NCBI RefSeq assembly: GCF_000427625.1
Contig: NZ_KE386569.1
Span: 1,787,408 to 1,851,407, forward strand
Direction of reading: 5' to 3'
Length of the DNA: 64,000 bases
From: Methylobacter luteus IMV-B-3098
GTDB taxonomy: Bacteria > Pseudomonadota > Gammaproteobacteria > Methylococcales > Methylomonadaceae
Shown: positions 1 through 8,427 of the stretch, piece after piece
Layout of the letters: every line of letters begins with the position of its first letter
Numbering within the stretch: the first letter of the stretch is position 1
Position numbers and translations under genes: made by a program
The notes under the pieces: generated by a model
Seen by the model: the letters and a program-made list of their open reading frames with translations, nothing else
Databases searched by the model: none
What the model was told of the DNA's origin: nothing

Positions 1-466
1 CCAGCGTAAAAACATGCGTTCGATCATCGAAGCCCAATCCTGCGCCTCGGTGCCGCCGGAACCGGCCTGAATATCCAGGAAGGCATTGTTGGCGTCCATT
101 TCGCCGGAAAACATGCGGCGGAATTCAAGGGCGGCGACTTTTTTCTCCAGTTGTTCCAGATCGTCCACCACCGTATCGACGGTTTCTTCATCATCTTCTT
201 CCACAGCCATCGCCAGCAGTTCTTCCGCATCAGCCAGGCCATGTTCCAGTTCATGAATCGTATTGACGATCGCTTCCAGCTGACCCCGCTCCTTGCCCAG
301 GGCTTGCGCCACTTCCGGGTTATCCCAGATTTTCGGGTTTTCCAGTTCCCTTAAAACTTCGACCAAACGCTCGCTTTTGGTTTCGAAGTCAAAGATACCC
401 CCTAAGGGCATCGCCACGGCTTTTCAGGTCGGCTATTTTATACTTAATCGGATTAATTTCTTGCAT
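1..466 (-). CDS. prfB: Peptide chain release factor 2, N-terminal part (cut by window edge)
   Basis: RF2 recognises UGA and UAA stop codons on the ribosome. The 5' part is seen: an initial 25-codon frame starting [15 protein letters not shown] at 466 and ending in TGA at 391-389. After a +1 shift the frame continues through the helical N-terminal domain with the acidic stretch [19 protein letters not shown] and reaches [16 protein letters not shown]. This is the usual start of RF2. The peptidyl-hydrolysis GGQ and SPF motifs lie beyond position 1. No strong ribosome binding site precedes the ATG. An annotation that ignores the frameshift would miss the first 25 codons. Confidence 0.95.
388..406 (-). 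promoter_or_regulatory. Programmed +1 frameshift site of prfB
   Basis: The minus strand reads CTTAGGGGGTATCTTTGAC. It holds an internal Shine-Dalgarno-like AGGGGG, the slip codon CTT, the in-frame stop TGA and a following C, the known autoregulatory RF2 recoding signal. When RF2 is scarce the UGA is decoded slowly and ribosomes shift +1. To my knowledge the 19 bases are the same as in E. coli. Confidence 0.95.
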
Positions 467-637
467 GGAGTGTTTTTAAACAAGGCGTTCGAAATCGGAG
501 GCTATTGACAAGCTCCGGCCAATGAAAATTCAAATAAAAGGCGGAATTATAAACTATAACCCGACCATGTTCATACAGAACTTAATGACTGATGCGCGGG
601 GATAACTGTATTAAATCAGTTTGGCAAAGCGTTTCAG

Positions 638-680
638 GTCGAATTCCAACAGTAGGCGCTCCAGGCGAATTCGACCCTAC
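638..680. repeat. Dispersed palindromic repeat, long form
   Basis: Outer arms GTCGAATT and AATTCGAC flank a core containing CCAACAGTAGGCGCTCCAGG. A near-identical inverted core lies at 31723-31750, and the same outer arms joined directly form the perfect palindrome at 1930-1955. Probably a REP-like intergenic family. The stretch 467-696 has no convincing gene. Confidence 0.6.
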
Positions 681-696
681 AGGCGAGTCGATAGCG

Positions 697-1017
697 TCAA
701 TCCCAGCGATTATCCCTGACCTGCACTTTGCCGTTCTCGATGCGCACCGGGAAACAGTCGATATCTTCATAGGCGGGCGGGGCTTTTACGGCGCCGGTTT
801 TCACGCAAAAACGCGCGCCATGGCGCGGGCAGACAATCTCGCAGCCTTCCAGCTTGCCGCTGGCGATTTCCGCGCCGTCGTGCGTGCAGACATCCTCGAT
901 GGCATAGAACTGGCCTTCGATTTTAAATACGGCCACATCGGTGCCATCGACATCGACGACGACATGCTCGCCGTCAGCCAGTGCGTTTTGATCGATTACG
1001 TTTATCCAGTCGGACAT
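697..1017 (-). CDS. Rieske-type [2Fe-2S] ferredoxin (NirD/BphF-like)
   Basis: A 106-residue soluble electron carrier of the Rieske family. Both cluster-binding motifs are visible: CTHDGAEI (C-x-H, around residue 43) and CPRHGARF (C-x2-H, around residue 63), spaced as in ferredoxin subunits of dioxygenases. It is a stand-alone domain with no signal peptide. It lies downstream of rsmJ and the suf genes on the same strand, so it may be co-transcribed with Fe-S assembly genes, and a role in iron-sulfur metabolism is an inference from position. The start ATG at 1017 gives MSDWINVID, usual for the family. Confidence 0.85.
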   Translation of the reverse strand: MSDWINVIDQNALADGEHVVVDVDGTDVAVFKIEGQFYAIEDVCTHDGAEIASGKLEGCEIVCPRHGARFCVKTGAVKAPPAYEDIDCFPVRIENGKVQVRDNRWD

Positions 1018-1050
1018 TTTTCACCTTAACTATTTAATACAAGCAGGAAA

Positions 1051-1067
1051 GGTACGCGATGCGTACC
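1051..1067. repeat. Short palindrome GGTACGCGATGCGTACC
   Basis: A 17-bp dyad between the Rieske gene and rsmJ. Related dyads occur at 50361-50377 and 50415-50431 and around the IS1182 insertion (50236-50249), suggesting one REP-like family. Confidence 0.6.
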
Positions 1068-1083
1068 CTACGGCTACGATGCA

Positions 1084-1860
1084 CTACTTTAAATACACAT
1101 CAAACCTGAGCAATTTACCCTGAAAGCTCTCACTCGGCTTACCGCCCAAGGGTTCGGCATAGTCCGGACTTTTCACCACGACACGTTTTCCGGCCGCTTT
1201 CAAGGCCGCTTCAAAAAGCTGTTCCTTATCCTGATCATCACCCAGCAGATCGCGCAGCACCATCATCGATTTTTTGGCCAGCGCCGATTTTTTCCGCTTG
1301 GACGGAAACATCGGGTCCAGATAGATGCAGTCAGGCGGCGTTTCCAATGCATCCATGATTTCAATGGCGTTGCCGGCCAGCAGACGGGGCGGCTCCAGAT
1401 TCAGGCGCTGCATCCAGTCCAGCCCGGCCAAACGCTTGAAACCGTCGGCCAGCAATTCGGCCATGACCGGCGAGCGTTCTATGCACAGCAGTTCGTAGCC
1501 CATGCGGAAAATATGCAGGCTGTCCTGTGCCCAGCCTGTCGTCGCGTCGACGACGGTGCGGGTTTTGCGTCCGAGCGCGTGAGCCAGTGCGTCCTGCTTC
1601 GGCGCCGGCCATGAGCGCTGCTCGCCGCTGCGCGGCTCAATATCGACGAATAAACCGCCTTTTTTGAACAGTTCCCGATCGAGCAGTTTCAGCGCACCGT
1701 CGCGCCAGGTCAACAGGAAGGCTTCGGGAATATCTCGCGCAGGTGCCTGATAAAGCGGCACGCCCAGCCGTGCGGCCAGTTGCTGAAACGGCAACAGATC
1801 GCCATTGCCTTCATAAAGAACGGCAAGCTGTCCGATATACGGCTGGTTGATTGTGTTCAT
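1084..1860 (-). CDS. rsmJ: 16S rRNA (guanine-1516-N2)-methyltransferase
   Basis: A SAM-dependent methyltransferase of the RsmJ/YhiQ family that modifies G1516 of 16S rRNA. Visible are the SAM-binding stretch VVDATTGWAQDSL, an acidic ribose-binding position in CIERSP, the catalytic-loop type motif DPMFPSKRKKSALAKKSM, and a C-terminal VVVKSPDYAEPL, all typical of the family. About 258 residues, as expected. I start at ATG 1860 (MNTINQ); an upstream TTG at 1869 is possible but less likely. It sits between sufU and the Rieske gene on the same strand. Confidence 0.93.
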   Translation of the reverse strand: MNTINQPYIGQLAVLYEGNGDLLPFQQLAARLGVPLYQAPARDIPEAFLLTWRDGALKLLDRELFKKGGLFVDIEPRSGEQRSWPAPKQDALAHALGRKTRTVVDATTGWAQDSLHIFRMGYELLCIERSPVMAELLADGFKRLAGLDWMQRLNLEPPRLLAGNAIEIMDALETPPDCIYLDPMFPSKRKKSALAKKSMMVLRDLLGDDQDKEQLFEAALKAAGKRVVVKSPDYAEPLGGKPSESFQGKLLRFDVYLK

Positions 1861-1929
1861 GCCTTTCAAAAATCCGGTAGAGGTGCCTAAGGAATCTTAG
1901 CAACGCGTGCCAATGCTGATATCGCGGCT

Positions 1930-1955
1930 GTAGGGTCGAATTAATTCGACCCTAC
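1930..1955. repeat. 26-bp perfect palindrome, short form of dispersed repeat
   Basis: GTAGGGTCGAATT is followed directly by its reverse complement. It uses the same arms as the repeat at 638-680. It lies in the 156-bp gap between sufU and rsmJ and could form a hairpin in the transcript; no T-tract follows, so it is not an obvious terminator. Confidence 0.7.
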
Positions 1956-2016
1956 AAGGCAAACGAGCGGTCGTCCTTGCAATTTGTGTACCCAGGCCAA
2001 GCGCTTATATTATGGC

Positions 2017-2469
2017 TTATTCCGTAGAAATCGATTTTCTCTCGTTCTTCAGCGCCGCATCGAGCGTATGCCAGGCCAATGTTGCGCATTTCACGCGCGC
2101 CGGATATTCGCGCACGCCGGCCAGCACGGCCAGTTTGCCGACCGCGGCCAGGCTGGCCTGTTCGTCCTTGCCGGTAGTCATTTCATGAAACTGTTTGAAC
2201 AACTCTTCGGCTTCCTGCTCGGTTTTGCCTTTAATGATTTCAGTCATCAGCGAAACCGATGCCGTGGAAATGGCGCAGCCTGATCCCTGAAAGCTGGCAT
2301 CCGCGATCACATCGCCGTCCATTTTCAAGAACAGCGTCAAACGATCGCCGCACAGCGGGTTAAAGCCTTCCACCTGCCGGTCCGCATTTTCCATGACGCG
2401 GAAATTGCGCGGGTTCCTGTTGTGGTCAAAAATGACCTCCTGATAGAGGTCGCGTAAGTCATCAAACAT
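2017..2469 (-). CDS. sufU: SufU/IscU-like Fe-S cluster assembly scaffold
   Basis: A SUF-system U-type protein that takes sulfur from SufS or scaffolds clusters. The three conserved cysteines are present: NPLCGDR, GSGCAISTAS and RVKCATLAWHTL, with the Asp of CGD. The acidic insert before the third cysteine (about 20 residues, TGKDEQASLAAVGKL) is typical of SufU rather than IscU. About 150 residues. The start ATG 2469 (MFDDLRDLYQEV) matches the family; a longer reading frame upstream has no homology. It follows sufS by 79 bp on the same strand. Confidence 0.93.
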   Translation of the reverse strand: MFDDLRDLYQEVIFDHNRNPRNFRVMENADRQVEGFNPLCGDRLTLFLKMDGDVIADASFQGSGCAISTASVSLMTEIIKGKTEQEAEELFKQFHEMTTGKDEQASLAAVGKLAVLAGVREYPARVKCATLAWHTLDAALKNERKSISTE

Positions 2470-2548
2470 GTTTGTTCTCTGTAAATTCGGTATAAAAATG
2501 GAAACAAAGCCCGAACGGATTAGCGACCGGCTTCGCGCATTACAAGCT

Positions 2549-3772
2549 TCAGCCAAATACCTCAATCAAGGATTTCACCCCCTGCATCAACACATCGATT
2601 TCTTCCTTGGTGTTGTACATGGCGAACGAGGCTCTTGCCGTGGCCGGAACCTCGAAGAAATCCATCACCGGCATGGCGCAATGGTGCCCTGCCCTGACTG
2701 CGATGCCCAAACTGTCCAGCATGGTGCCGATGTCGTGCGGATGGATTTTATCGAGCACGAAAGACAGAATCGCGCCTTTGTGCCCGGCCTCGCCGATAAT
2801 GCGCAGCCCTTTGATCTGCCTGGCCTGTTCAGTGGCATAAGCCAGCAACTCAGCCTCGTAAGCCGCAACGGCATCCATGCCGATTTCATTCAGATAGTCG
2901 ATGGCGGCACCAAGCCCGACCACATCGGCAATACTGGGCGTGCCGGCTTCAAACTTGTACGGCAACACATTGTATTCCGTCTCTTCGAAGGTGACCTTGC
3001 GTATCATGTCGCCGCCCCCCTGATACGGAGGCATGGCTTCCAGCAGCGCCTGTTTGCCGTATAACACACCGATACCGGATGGACCGTAAAGTTTATGGCC
3101 CGAGAAGGCGTAAAAGTCGCAATCCAGTTCCTGCACGTCAACCGGCATGTGCGGAATAGCCTGCGCACCGTCCAGTAATACCGGAATGCCCTTGCTGTGC
3201 GCTACGGCAATGATCTTCCTGACCGGATTGACCGTACCCAGAGCATTGGACATATGCACGATGGAAACCAGCCGGGTCTTATCGTTCAGCAGTTTTTCAA
3301 ATTCGTCGTAAATCAATTCGCCTTTATGATTGATCGGCGCAACTCTTAGCACCGCGCCGGTCTGCTGGCACAGCATTTGCCAGGGCACAATATTGGAATG
3401 ATGTTCCATGCGGCTGACCACAATTTCGTCGCCGGCTTTGATATTAGCCCGGCCGAAGGTCTGAGCGACCAGATTGATGGCTTCCGTCGTGCCTTTGACA
3501 AAAATAATCTCTTTGTCGCTGGCCGCATTGATAAATTCCTTGACCTTGATGCGCGCCGCCTCGAACTGATCGGTGGAACGCACGCTCAAGGTGTGCACGC
3601 CGCGGTGCACATTGGCGTAATCGTGGCGATACAAATGCGAGATGCTGTCGATCACCACGTTGGGCTTCTGGCAGGTGGCGGCATTATCCAGGTAAACCAG
3701 GGGCTTGTTGCGGATTTTCTGCGCCAGGATAGGAAAATCGGCCCGAATTTTTGCTACAGGGAAATTGGTCAT
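2549..3772 (-). CDS. sufS: Cysteine desulfurase SufS
   Basis: A PLP-dependent class V aminotransferase-fold enzyme that converts cysteine to alanine and passes persulfide sulfur to SufU. Visible: the substrate region VYLDNAATCQKP, RGVHTLS, the PLP contact MEHHSNIVPWQ, DGAQAIPH, the Schiff-base lysine in FSGHKLYGPSGIGVLYGK, and the short-loop cysteine in RAGHHCAMP. The length of about 407 residues fits group II desulfurases. I chose ATG 3772 (MTNFPVAKIRADFPIL); the upstream extension lacks family similarity. Third of the suf structural genes after sufC and sufD. Confidence 0.95.
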   Translation of the reverse strand: MTNFPVAKIRADFPILAQKIRNKPLVYLDNAATCQKPNVVIDSISHLYRHDYANVHRGVHTLSVRSTDQFEAARIKVKEFINAASDKEIIFVKGTTEAINLVAQTFGRANIKAGDEIVVSRMEHHSNIVPWQMLCQQTGAVLRVAPINHKGELIYDEFEKLLNDKTRLVSIVHMSNALGTVNPVRKIIAVAHSKGIPVLLDGAQAIPHMPVDVQELDCDFYAFSGHKLYGPSGIGVLYGKQALLEAMPPYQGGGDMIRKVTFEETEYNVLPYKFEAGTPSIADVVGLGAAIDYLNEIGMDAVAAYEAELLAYATEQARQIKGLRIIGEAGHKGAILSFVLDKIHPHDIGTMLDSLGIAVRAGHHCAMPVMDFFEVPATARASFAMYNTKEEIDVLMQGVKSLIEVFG

Positions 3773-3876
3773 AATTTTAATATTTCGAAAATTTACGCGT
3801 CGCTTAATCAGCAATGCCACAGACTATTTAACTTAATTAACTTGAACGATGCCGTCTGCATGAAAGTCAGCCCGGC

Positions 3877-5199
3877 TTACAGCCATTCCTTCTTAACGCC
3901 TTCCTGAGGGAAGCGCGCCAACACCTGCTCCAGCACCCTGTCGTGCAGGCCTTTGATCTTGACCTTGTCGACCATCTCATTGGCAAACGCGAAAGTCAGC
4001 ATATTGCGGGCCGTCTCCTCATCGACGCAGCGCGATTGCAGGTAAAAAATCGATTTTTCATCGAGCTGGCCTACCGTCACCCCGTGCCCGCACTTGACGT
4101 CATCGGCATAGATTTCCAGCTGCGGCTTGGTATCGACCTCGGCATCATCGGACAGCAGCAGATTGCGGTTATTCATTTCCGAATCGGTGTTCTGCGCATC
4201 TTCCGCCACAATTACGCGCCCTTGAAACACGCCCCTGGCCCTGTCATCGAGCACGCCTTTGTAGACTTCACGGCTGATACCGCGCGGCTTCAAGTGAATG
4301 ATGCGCGTATGGTTGTCGATATGCTGGCGTTTGCCACCTAAAAACAGGCCGTTCAACTCGCATTCGGACGCATGATCGAGATCGGCATGGATATCGCTGC
4401 GCGCCAGCAGGCCGCCAAACGCAAAGTTATGATGCCGGAAGCGCGCATCGCGCTCCTGCTTAACGTAGATGCCGCCGAAATGGTAGGCTTTCTCGGACTC
4501 GCTTTGCTGTTTAAATAGGGTCAGGTCCGCATTAGGCCCAACGAACACTTCGGTAACGGCTGCCGACAGATAAGCCTGATCCAGACCGACGAACGCCTCT
4601 ATGACTTGCGCTTCGGCCATGTCATCGACAATGACGATATTGCGCGTTGCAGCCAGCGTATCGGCCTGCGTGACAATGTGCAGCAGCTGCACCGGTTTTG
4701 CCAGTACCTGTTTGGCCGGCACATGCACAAACAGCCCATCGGTAAACCAGGCCGTATTGAAGGCGATGAAGCTGTTCTCCTCACCCGCCGCGGCACGGCC
4801 CAGATGCTGTTCCAGTGATACAGATTGTGCATTCAACGCCTCGGCCATGCTCATCACCGAAACCGCTTCAGGCAGCCCGTCCAGCACTGACAGTTCCGCC
4901 GAAAAATGTCCGTCAATCAACACGATCGACCAGGCATCTTCCAGTTGATGCTGTTTCAGCCAGTCCGCATCGACCGTATTGGCCGTTAAACCGGTAACCG
5001 GCTTAAACAGCTTCTTCTCGATCGCGGACACATTCGTGTAACGCCATTCTTCTTCGCGCAGCGAAGGAAAACCGTGCACCGAGAATGTCGCCAGCGCCTC
5101 GCTTCTCAACTGCTGTAGCCAGGGCAACGACTGCCCCGGCAAAGCTGGCGCTATGGTTTGATATTCAGCCGTATAACGGCTTGCTGTTGCTGTAGTCAT
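3877..5199 (-). CDS. sufD: Fe-S cluster assembly protein SufD
   Basis: SufD pairs with SufB and the ATPase SufC in the SufBC2D scaffold complex. Family features include the N-terminal REEEWRYTN segment and the beta-helical core ending in NTDSEMNNRNLLLSDDAE, the latter with KPQLEIYADDVKCGHGVTVGQ following. About 440 residues, as usual. ATG 5199 overlaps the sufC stop in TGATG, indicating translational coupling; the TTG one codon earlier is less likely. The gap to sufS is about 100 bp. Confidence 0.95.
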   Translation of the reverse strand: MTTATASRYTAEYQTIAPALPGQSLPWLQQLRSEALATFSVHGFPSLREEEWRYTNVSAIEKKLFKPVTGLTANTVDADWLKQHQLEDAWSIVLIDGHFSAELSVLDGLPEAVSVMSMAEALNAQSVSLEQHLGRAAAGEENSFIAFNTAWFTDGLFVHVPAKQVLAKPVQLLHIVTQADTLAATRNIVIVDDMAEAQVIEAFVGLDQAYLSAAVTEVFVGPNADLTLFKQQSESEKAYHFGGIYVKQERDARFRHHNFAFGGLLARSDIHADLDHASECELNGLFLGGKRQHIDNHTRIIHLKPRGISREVYKGVLDDRARGVFQGRVIVAEDAQNTDSEMNNRNLLLSDDAEVDTKPQLEIYADDVKCGHGVTVGQLDEKSIFYLQSRCVDEETARNMLTFAFANEMVDKVKIKGLHDRVLEQVLARFPQEGVKKEWL

Positions 5200-5942
5200 C
5201 AAGCAGCCTCAATCCAACTGTAACCTTTCTCTTCCAGCTCCAATGCCAACTCGGGGCCGCCGGATTTGACGATTTGCCCATGAGCCAGTACATGCACGAA
5301 GTCCGGTTTGATGTAATCCAGCAAGCGCTGATAGTGCGTCACCATGACAAAGGAACGCTCCGGCGAACGCAAGGAATTGACGCCTTCCGCGACGATTTTC
5401 AGCGCATCGATATCCAGGCCCGAATCGGTTTCATCAAGGATGCACAATTTAGGTTCCAGTATCGCCATCTGCAGGATCTCATTGCGTTTCTTTTCACCGC
5501 CCGAGAAGCCTTCGTTAACGGCGCGGTACAGAAACCGTTCATCCATTTCCAACAGGCGCACCTTGTCCTTGACCAGGGTCAAAAAATCCATCGCGTCGAC
5601 TTCCGGCAGGCCGTGATGCTTGCGGATAGCGTTCAGCGCCGCTTTCAGCAAATAGATATTGCTGACGCCCGGGATTTCGACCGGATATTGAAAGGCCAGG
5701 AACACACCTTCACGCGCCCGGATTTCAGGAGCCATCTCCACCAGATTCTTGTTCTGATAAGTGACAGAGCCTTCCGTGACGGTATAACCGCTCTTGCCCG
5801 ACAACACATGCGACAGAGTGCTTTTGCCGGAACCGTTCGGCCCCATGATGGCATGAATCTCGCCGGCATTGATCTGCAGATTAATGCCTTTAAGAATGGG
5901 CTTGTCGCCTACGCTGACATGAAGATTTTCTATGCTGAGCAT
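5199..5942 (-). CDS. sufC: Fe-S assembly ATPase SufC
   Basis: ABC-type ATPase subunit that drives SufBC2D. Walker [11 protein letters not shown]-loop [13 protein letters not shown], signature [13 protein letters not shown], Walker [16 protein letters not shown] and the switch histidine in MVTHYQR are all in place. 247 residues, normal. It is co-directional with sufD (one-base overlap) but separated from sufB by the hicBA pair, which is unusual because sufB and sufC normally abut. Confidence 0.96.
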   Translation of the reverse strand: MLSIENLHVSVGDKPILKGINLQINAGEIHAIMGPNGSGKSTLSHVLSGKSGYTVTEGSVTYQNKNLVEMAPEIRAREGVFLAFQYPVEIPGVSNIYLLKAALNAIRKHHGLPEVDAMDFLTLVKDKVRLLEMDERFLYRAVNEGFSGGEKKRNEILQMAILEPKLCILDETDSGLDIDALKIVAEGVNSLRSPERSFVMVTHYQRLLDYIKPDFVHVLAHGQIVKSGGPELALELEEKGYSWIEAA

Positions 5943-6009
5943 ATTTGTTTTACCTGATTAAATTAAATTTCTTTTTTGGACCGGATTATTGCCAATCCAA
6001 ATTACTAAA

Positions 6010-6198
6010 TTATTTGATGGGTTTTACACCCAAGTCTTTGCAAATCTTATTAGCCAAAATGTCTTTGATCTCACTATGCCGAGGGATGGCTGAACGGCTA
6101 TTTTGCGATGGATTGTGCCACCATGAATGCCATCCGCCTTCTCTCAACAGTTCACAACCTTGTGCTTTCAAATATTTGAGCAACTCCGTCCGCTTCAT
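6010..6198 (-). CDS. hicA: HicA-type mRNA interferase toxin
   Basis: A 62-residue HicA toxin (type II TA), a double-stranded-RNA-binding-fold endoribonuclease. The protein starts MKRTELLKYLKAQGCELLRE, the typical HicA helix, followed by GGWHSWWHNP where the catalytic histidine sits, and ends near IPRHSEIKDILANKICKDLG (the usual HicA C-terminal helix). Its ATG overlaps the hicB stop in ATGA. It lies inside the suf operon. Family membership is clear; activity is inferred. Confidence 0.88.
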   Translation of the reverse strand: MKRTELLKYLKAQGCELLREGGWHSWWHNPSQNSRSAIPRHSEIKDILANKICKDLGVKPIK

Positions 6199-6407
6199 AT
6201 AGCAATGCGTTCTTCTCTATAATGCGCACCCGCATTTGCTAAAGCTTCTTCTCGATTGAATGCCAATGCTTCCTGCAAGGTTACTTTTAAACTTTCCAGT
6301 AATTCGTCATGCGTTGCTTCCTGGCAATTGACGCCGGGAATCTCCTCGATCCAGCCTATCCACCAATCGCCTTCCTGCTTTACAATCGCGGTATATTCAT
6401 TTTTCAT
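6195..6407 (-). CDS. hicB: HicB-type antitoxin (short form)
   Basis: A 70-residue antitoxin with the partially degraded RNase-H-like HicB fold: MKNEYTAIVKQEGDWWIGWI, EEIPGVNCQEATHDELLESL and a closing helix. It lacks the C-terminal helix-turn-helix or ribbon-helix-helix domain of longer HicB proteins, so it may not autoregulate by itself. Gene order is antitoxin first, toxin second, with a 4-base overlap. It begins only 20 bp after the sufB stop, so transcription from the suf promoter is likely. Confidence 0.88.
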   Translation of the reverse strand: MKNEYTAIVKQEGDWWIGWIEEIPGVNCQEATHDELLESLKVTLQEALAFNREEALANAGAHYREERIAI

Positions 6408-6426
6408 TTCGCAACTCCCAACAGCC

Positions 6427-7875
6427 TTACCCTACCGAACCTTCCAGACTCAGCCCCAGTAGAGCCTGTGCCTCGACCGCAAATTCCATCGGCAGTTCCT
6501 TGAACACTTCCTTACAGAAACCGTTCACGATCATCGATACGGCATCTTCCGCCGACAGGCCGCGTTGCTGGCAGAAAAACAGCTGATCTTCACTGATCTT
6601 GGATGTAGTCGCTTCATGCTCGACCTGCGCCGAAGGTTGTTTGACCTCAACATAAGGGAACGTATGCGCACCGCATTTATCGCCGATCAGCAAGGAGTCG
6701 CACTGGGTATAGTTGCGCGCATTCTCGGCGCTTTTCAGCACCTTGACCAAACCGCGATAGGTATTCTGCGCGCGGCCTGCCGAAATGCCCTTCGAGACAA
6801 TCGTGCTGCGGGTATTTTTGCCGATATGGATCATCTTGGTACCGGTATCGGCCTGCTGAAAATTATTGGTCAGCGCGACCGAGTAAAACTCGCCGACAGA
6901 ATTGTCGCCGGTCAAAATGCAGCTGGGGTATTTCCAGGTGATCGCCGAACCGGTCTCAACTTGCGTCCATGATACTTTGGAGTTTTCGCCACGGCAGTCG
7001 GCCCGTTTGGTCACGAAGTTATAAATGCCGCCCCGGCCTTCCTTATCGCCCGGATACCAGTTTTGCACGGTGGAGTATTTAATCGTCGCGTCTTTCAATG
7101 CGATCAGCTCGACCACGGCCGCATGCAACTGATTCTCGTCGCGCATGGGCGCCGTACAGCCTTCCAGATAACTGACATGGCTGCCTTCGTCGGCAATGAT
7201 CAGCGTTCTTTCAAACTGCCCGGTATTGGCGGCATTGATACGGAAATAGGTCGACAATTCCATCGGGCAGCGCACGCCTTTCGGAATGTAGACGAATGAG
7301 CCGTCCGTAAACACGGCCGCATTGAGTGCGGCAAAGAAGTTGTCGGTATGCGGCACGACCGAGCCCAGATATTGTTTGACCAGCTCCGGATAGTCGCGCA
7401 GGGCTTCCGAGATCGGGCAAAAAATAACGCCGGCTTCTTTCAGCTTGCCTTTAAACGTCGTCGCCACCGATACGCTGTCAAACACCGCATCGACAGCCAC
7501 GCCGGCCAGCCGCTCCTGTTCATCCAGCGGAATGCCGAGTTTCTTGTAGGCTTCCAGCACCTGCGGATCGACTTCGTCCAGGCTTTTCGGACCGTCTTCC
7601 TTGCGTTTGGGCGCCGAATAGTAGCTGATATCCTGATAGTCAATCGGATCAAAATGGACGAAAGCCCAGGCCGGCGACTTCATGGTCTGCCAGTGGCGGA
7701 ATGCTTTCAGCCGGTACTCGAGCATAAACTCGGGCTCATTCTTGACCTTGGACAGTTTATGAATGACCTCTTCATTCAATCCGGGCGGAAACGTGGTGGT
7801 TTCCAGCTCAGTCACAAAGCCCTGCTTGTATTCCCGACTGATCAGGTTCTCGATTTCTTTCGCACTTGTTGACAT
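6427..7875 (-). CDS. sufB: Fe-S cluster assembly scaffold SufB
   Basis: The core scaffold of the SufBC2D complex. Visible landmarks are the N-terminal [53 protein letters not shown], the long beta-helix with [35 protein letters not shown] containing the conserved cysteines near the cluster site, and the terminal [20 protein letters not shown]. 482 residues, as in E. coli. It follows the Rrf2 regulator by 14 bp and is followed directly by hicB. Confidence 0.97.
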   Translation of the reverse strand: MSTSAKEIENLISREYKQGFVTELETTTFPPGLNEEVIHKLSKVKNEPEFMLEYRLKAFRHWQTMKSPAWAFVHFDPIDYQDISYYSAPKRKEDGPKSLDEVDPQVLEAYKKLGIPLDEQERLAGVAVDAVFDSVSVATTFKGKLKEAGVIFCPISEALRDYPELVKQYLGSVVPHTDNFFAALNAAVFTDGSFVYIPKGVRCPMELSTYFRINAANTGQFERTLIIADEGSHVSYLEGCTAPMRDENQLHAAVVELIALKDATIKYSTVQNWYPGDKEGRGGIYNFVTKRADCRGENSKVSWTQVETGSAITWKYPSCILTGDNSVGEFYSVALTNNFQQADTGTKMIHIGKNTRSTIVSKGISAGRAQNTYRGLVKVLKSAENARNYTQCDSLLIGDKCGAHTFPYVEVKQPSAQVEHEATTSKISEDQLFFCQQRGLSAEDAVSMIVNGFCKEVFKELPMEFAVEAQALLGLSLEGSVG

Positions 7876-7889
7876 AAAAAACTCTAAAT

Positions 7890-8339
7890 TTAACGATATA
7901 AACTGGCCACCGGAATGAAAACCTCTTCCGGCACGACGGCAGGTCTGATCATATCCGCCAGAGTCACTGACTCCAGTGCGTTATGAATCGTCCGGTTAAT
8001 CACACCCCAGTTGCTGCGAATATCGCAGCCCGTAGCCTGCTCGCAGCCCTGATGGGAAATACTGCATTCGGTCAGCGCAATCGGTCCTTCCAAAGCACCG
8101 ATAATTGCCGCCACGCTGATTTTTTCAGGCACCCTGGCTAACGCATAACCGCCTTTGGCGCCGCGCGTGGACATCAGCACGCCCGCTTTCACAAGCAACT
8201 TAAGAATCTTGCTGACCGTCGGCAAAGCAATACCTGTTGCCGCCGCTATTTCCATAGCCGCATGCACATGCGATCGATCTCTTGCCATAAAGCTCAAAAT
8301 GACCGTTGCATAGTCAGTTAATTTGCTCAACCGTAACAT
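7890..8339 (-). CDS. Rrf2-family SUF regulator (SufR/IscR type)
   Basis: A 149-residue winged-helix Rrf2 protein: [20 protein letters not shown], the HTH region [19 protein letters not shown], wing [10 protein letters not shown], and three ligand cysteines in [16 protein letters not shown] (spacing C-x6-C-x5-C), so it very likely binds an Fe-S cluster and senses Fe-S status. It is the first gene of the suf operon, 14 bp before sufB. The operator-like dyad just upstream suggests autoregulation. It belongs with the Rrf2 regulators annotated as SUF assembly regulators; the operon context supports that over IscR. Confidence 0.93.
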   Translation of the reverse strand: MLRLSKLTDYATVILSFMARDRSHVHAAMEIAAATGIALPTVSKILKLLVKAGVLMSTRGAKGGYALARVPEKISVAAIIGALEGPIALTECSISHQGCEQATGCDIRSNWGVINRTIHNALESVTLADMIRPAVVPEEVFIPVASLYR

Positions 8340-8356
8340 ACCTACTCCTCTAATTA

Positions 8357-8373
8357 AGGACTATTTTAGTCCT
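8357..8373 (-). promoter_or_regulatory. Putative Rrf2/IscR-type operator upstream of the suf operon
   Basis: A dyad AGGACTATTTTAGTCCT lies 18 bp upstream of the regulator ATG. Read on the minus strand its core GACTAAAATAGTC matches the GACT-N5-AGTC core of IscR type 1 sites. It is probably the autoregulatory site of the operon. Binding is inferred. Confidence 0.65.
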
Positions 8374-8427
8374 ATTTAATTCCGTAGTAAAGAACTTGGT
8401 TATTATCAAGGCGCTAAATCGCCGCAA

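Noticed and set aside
592..1029. Plus-strand frame over the Rieske gene
   Set aside because: Mirror of the Rieske coding sequence, with no independent support.
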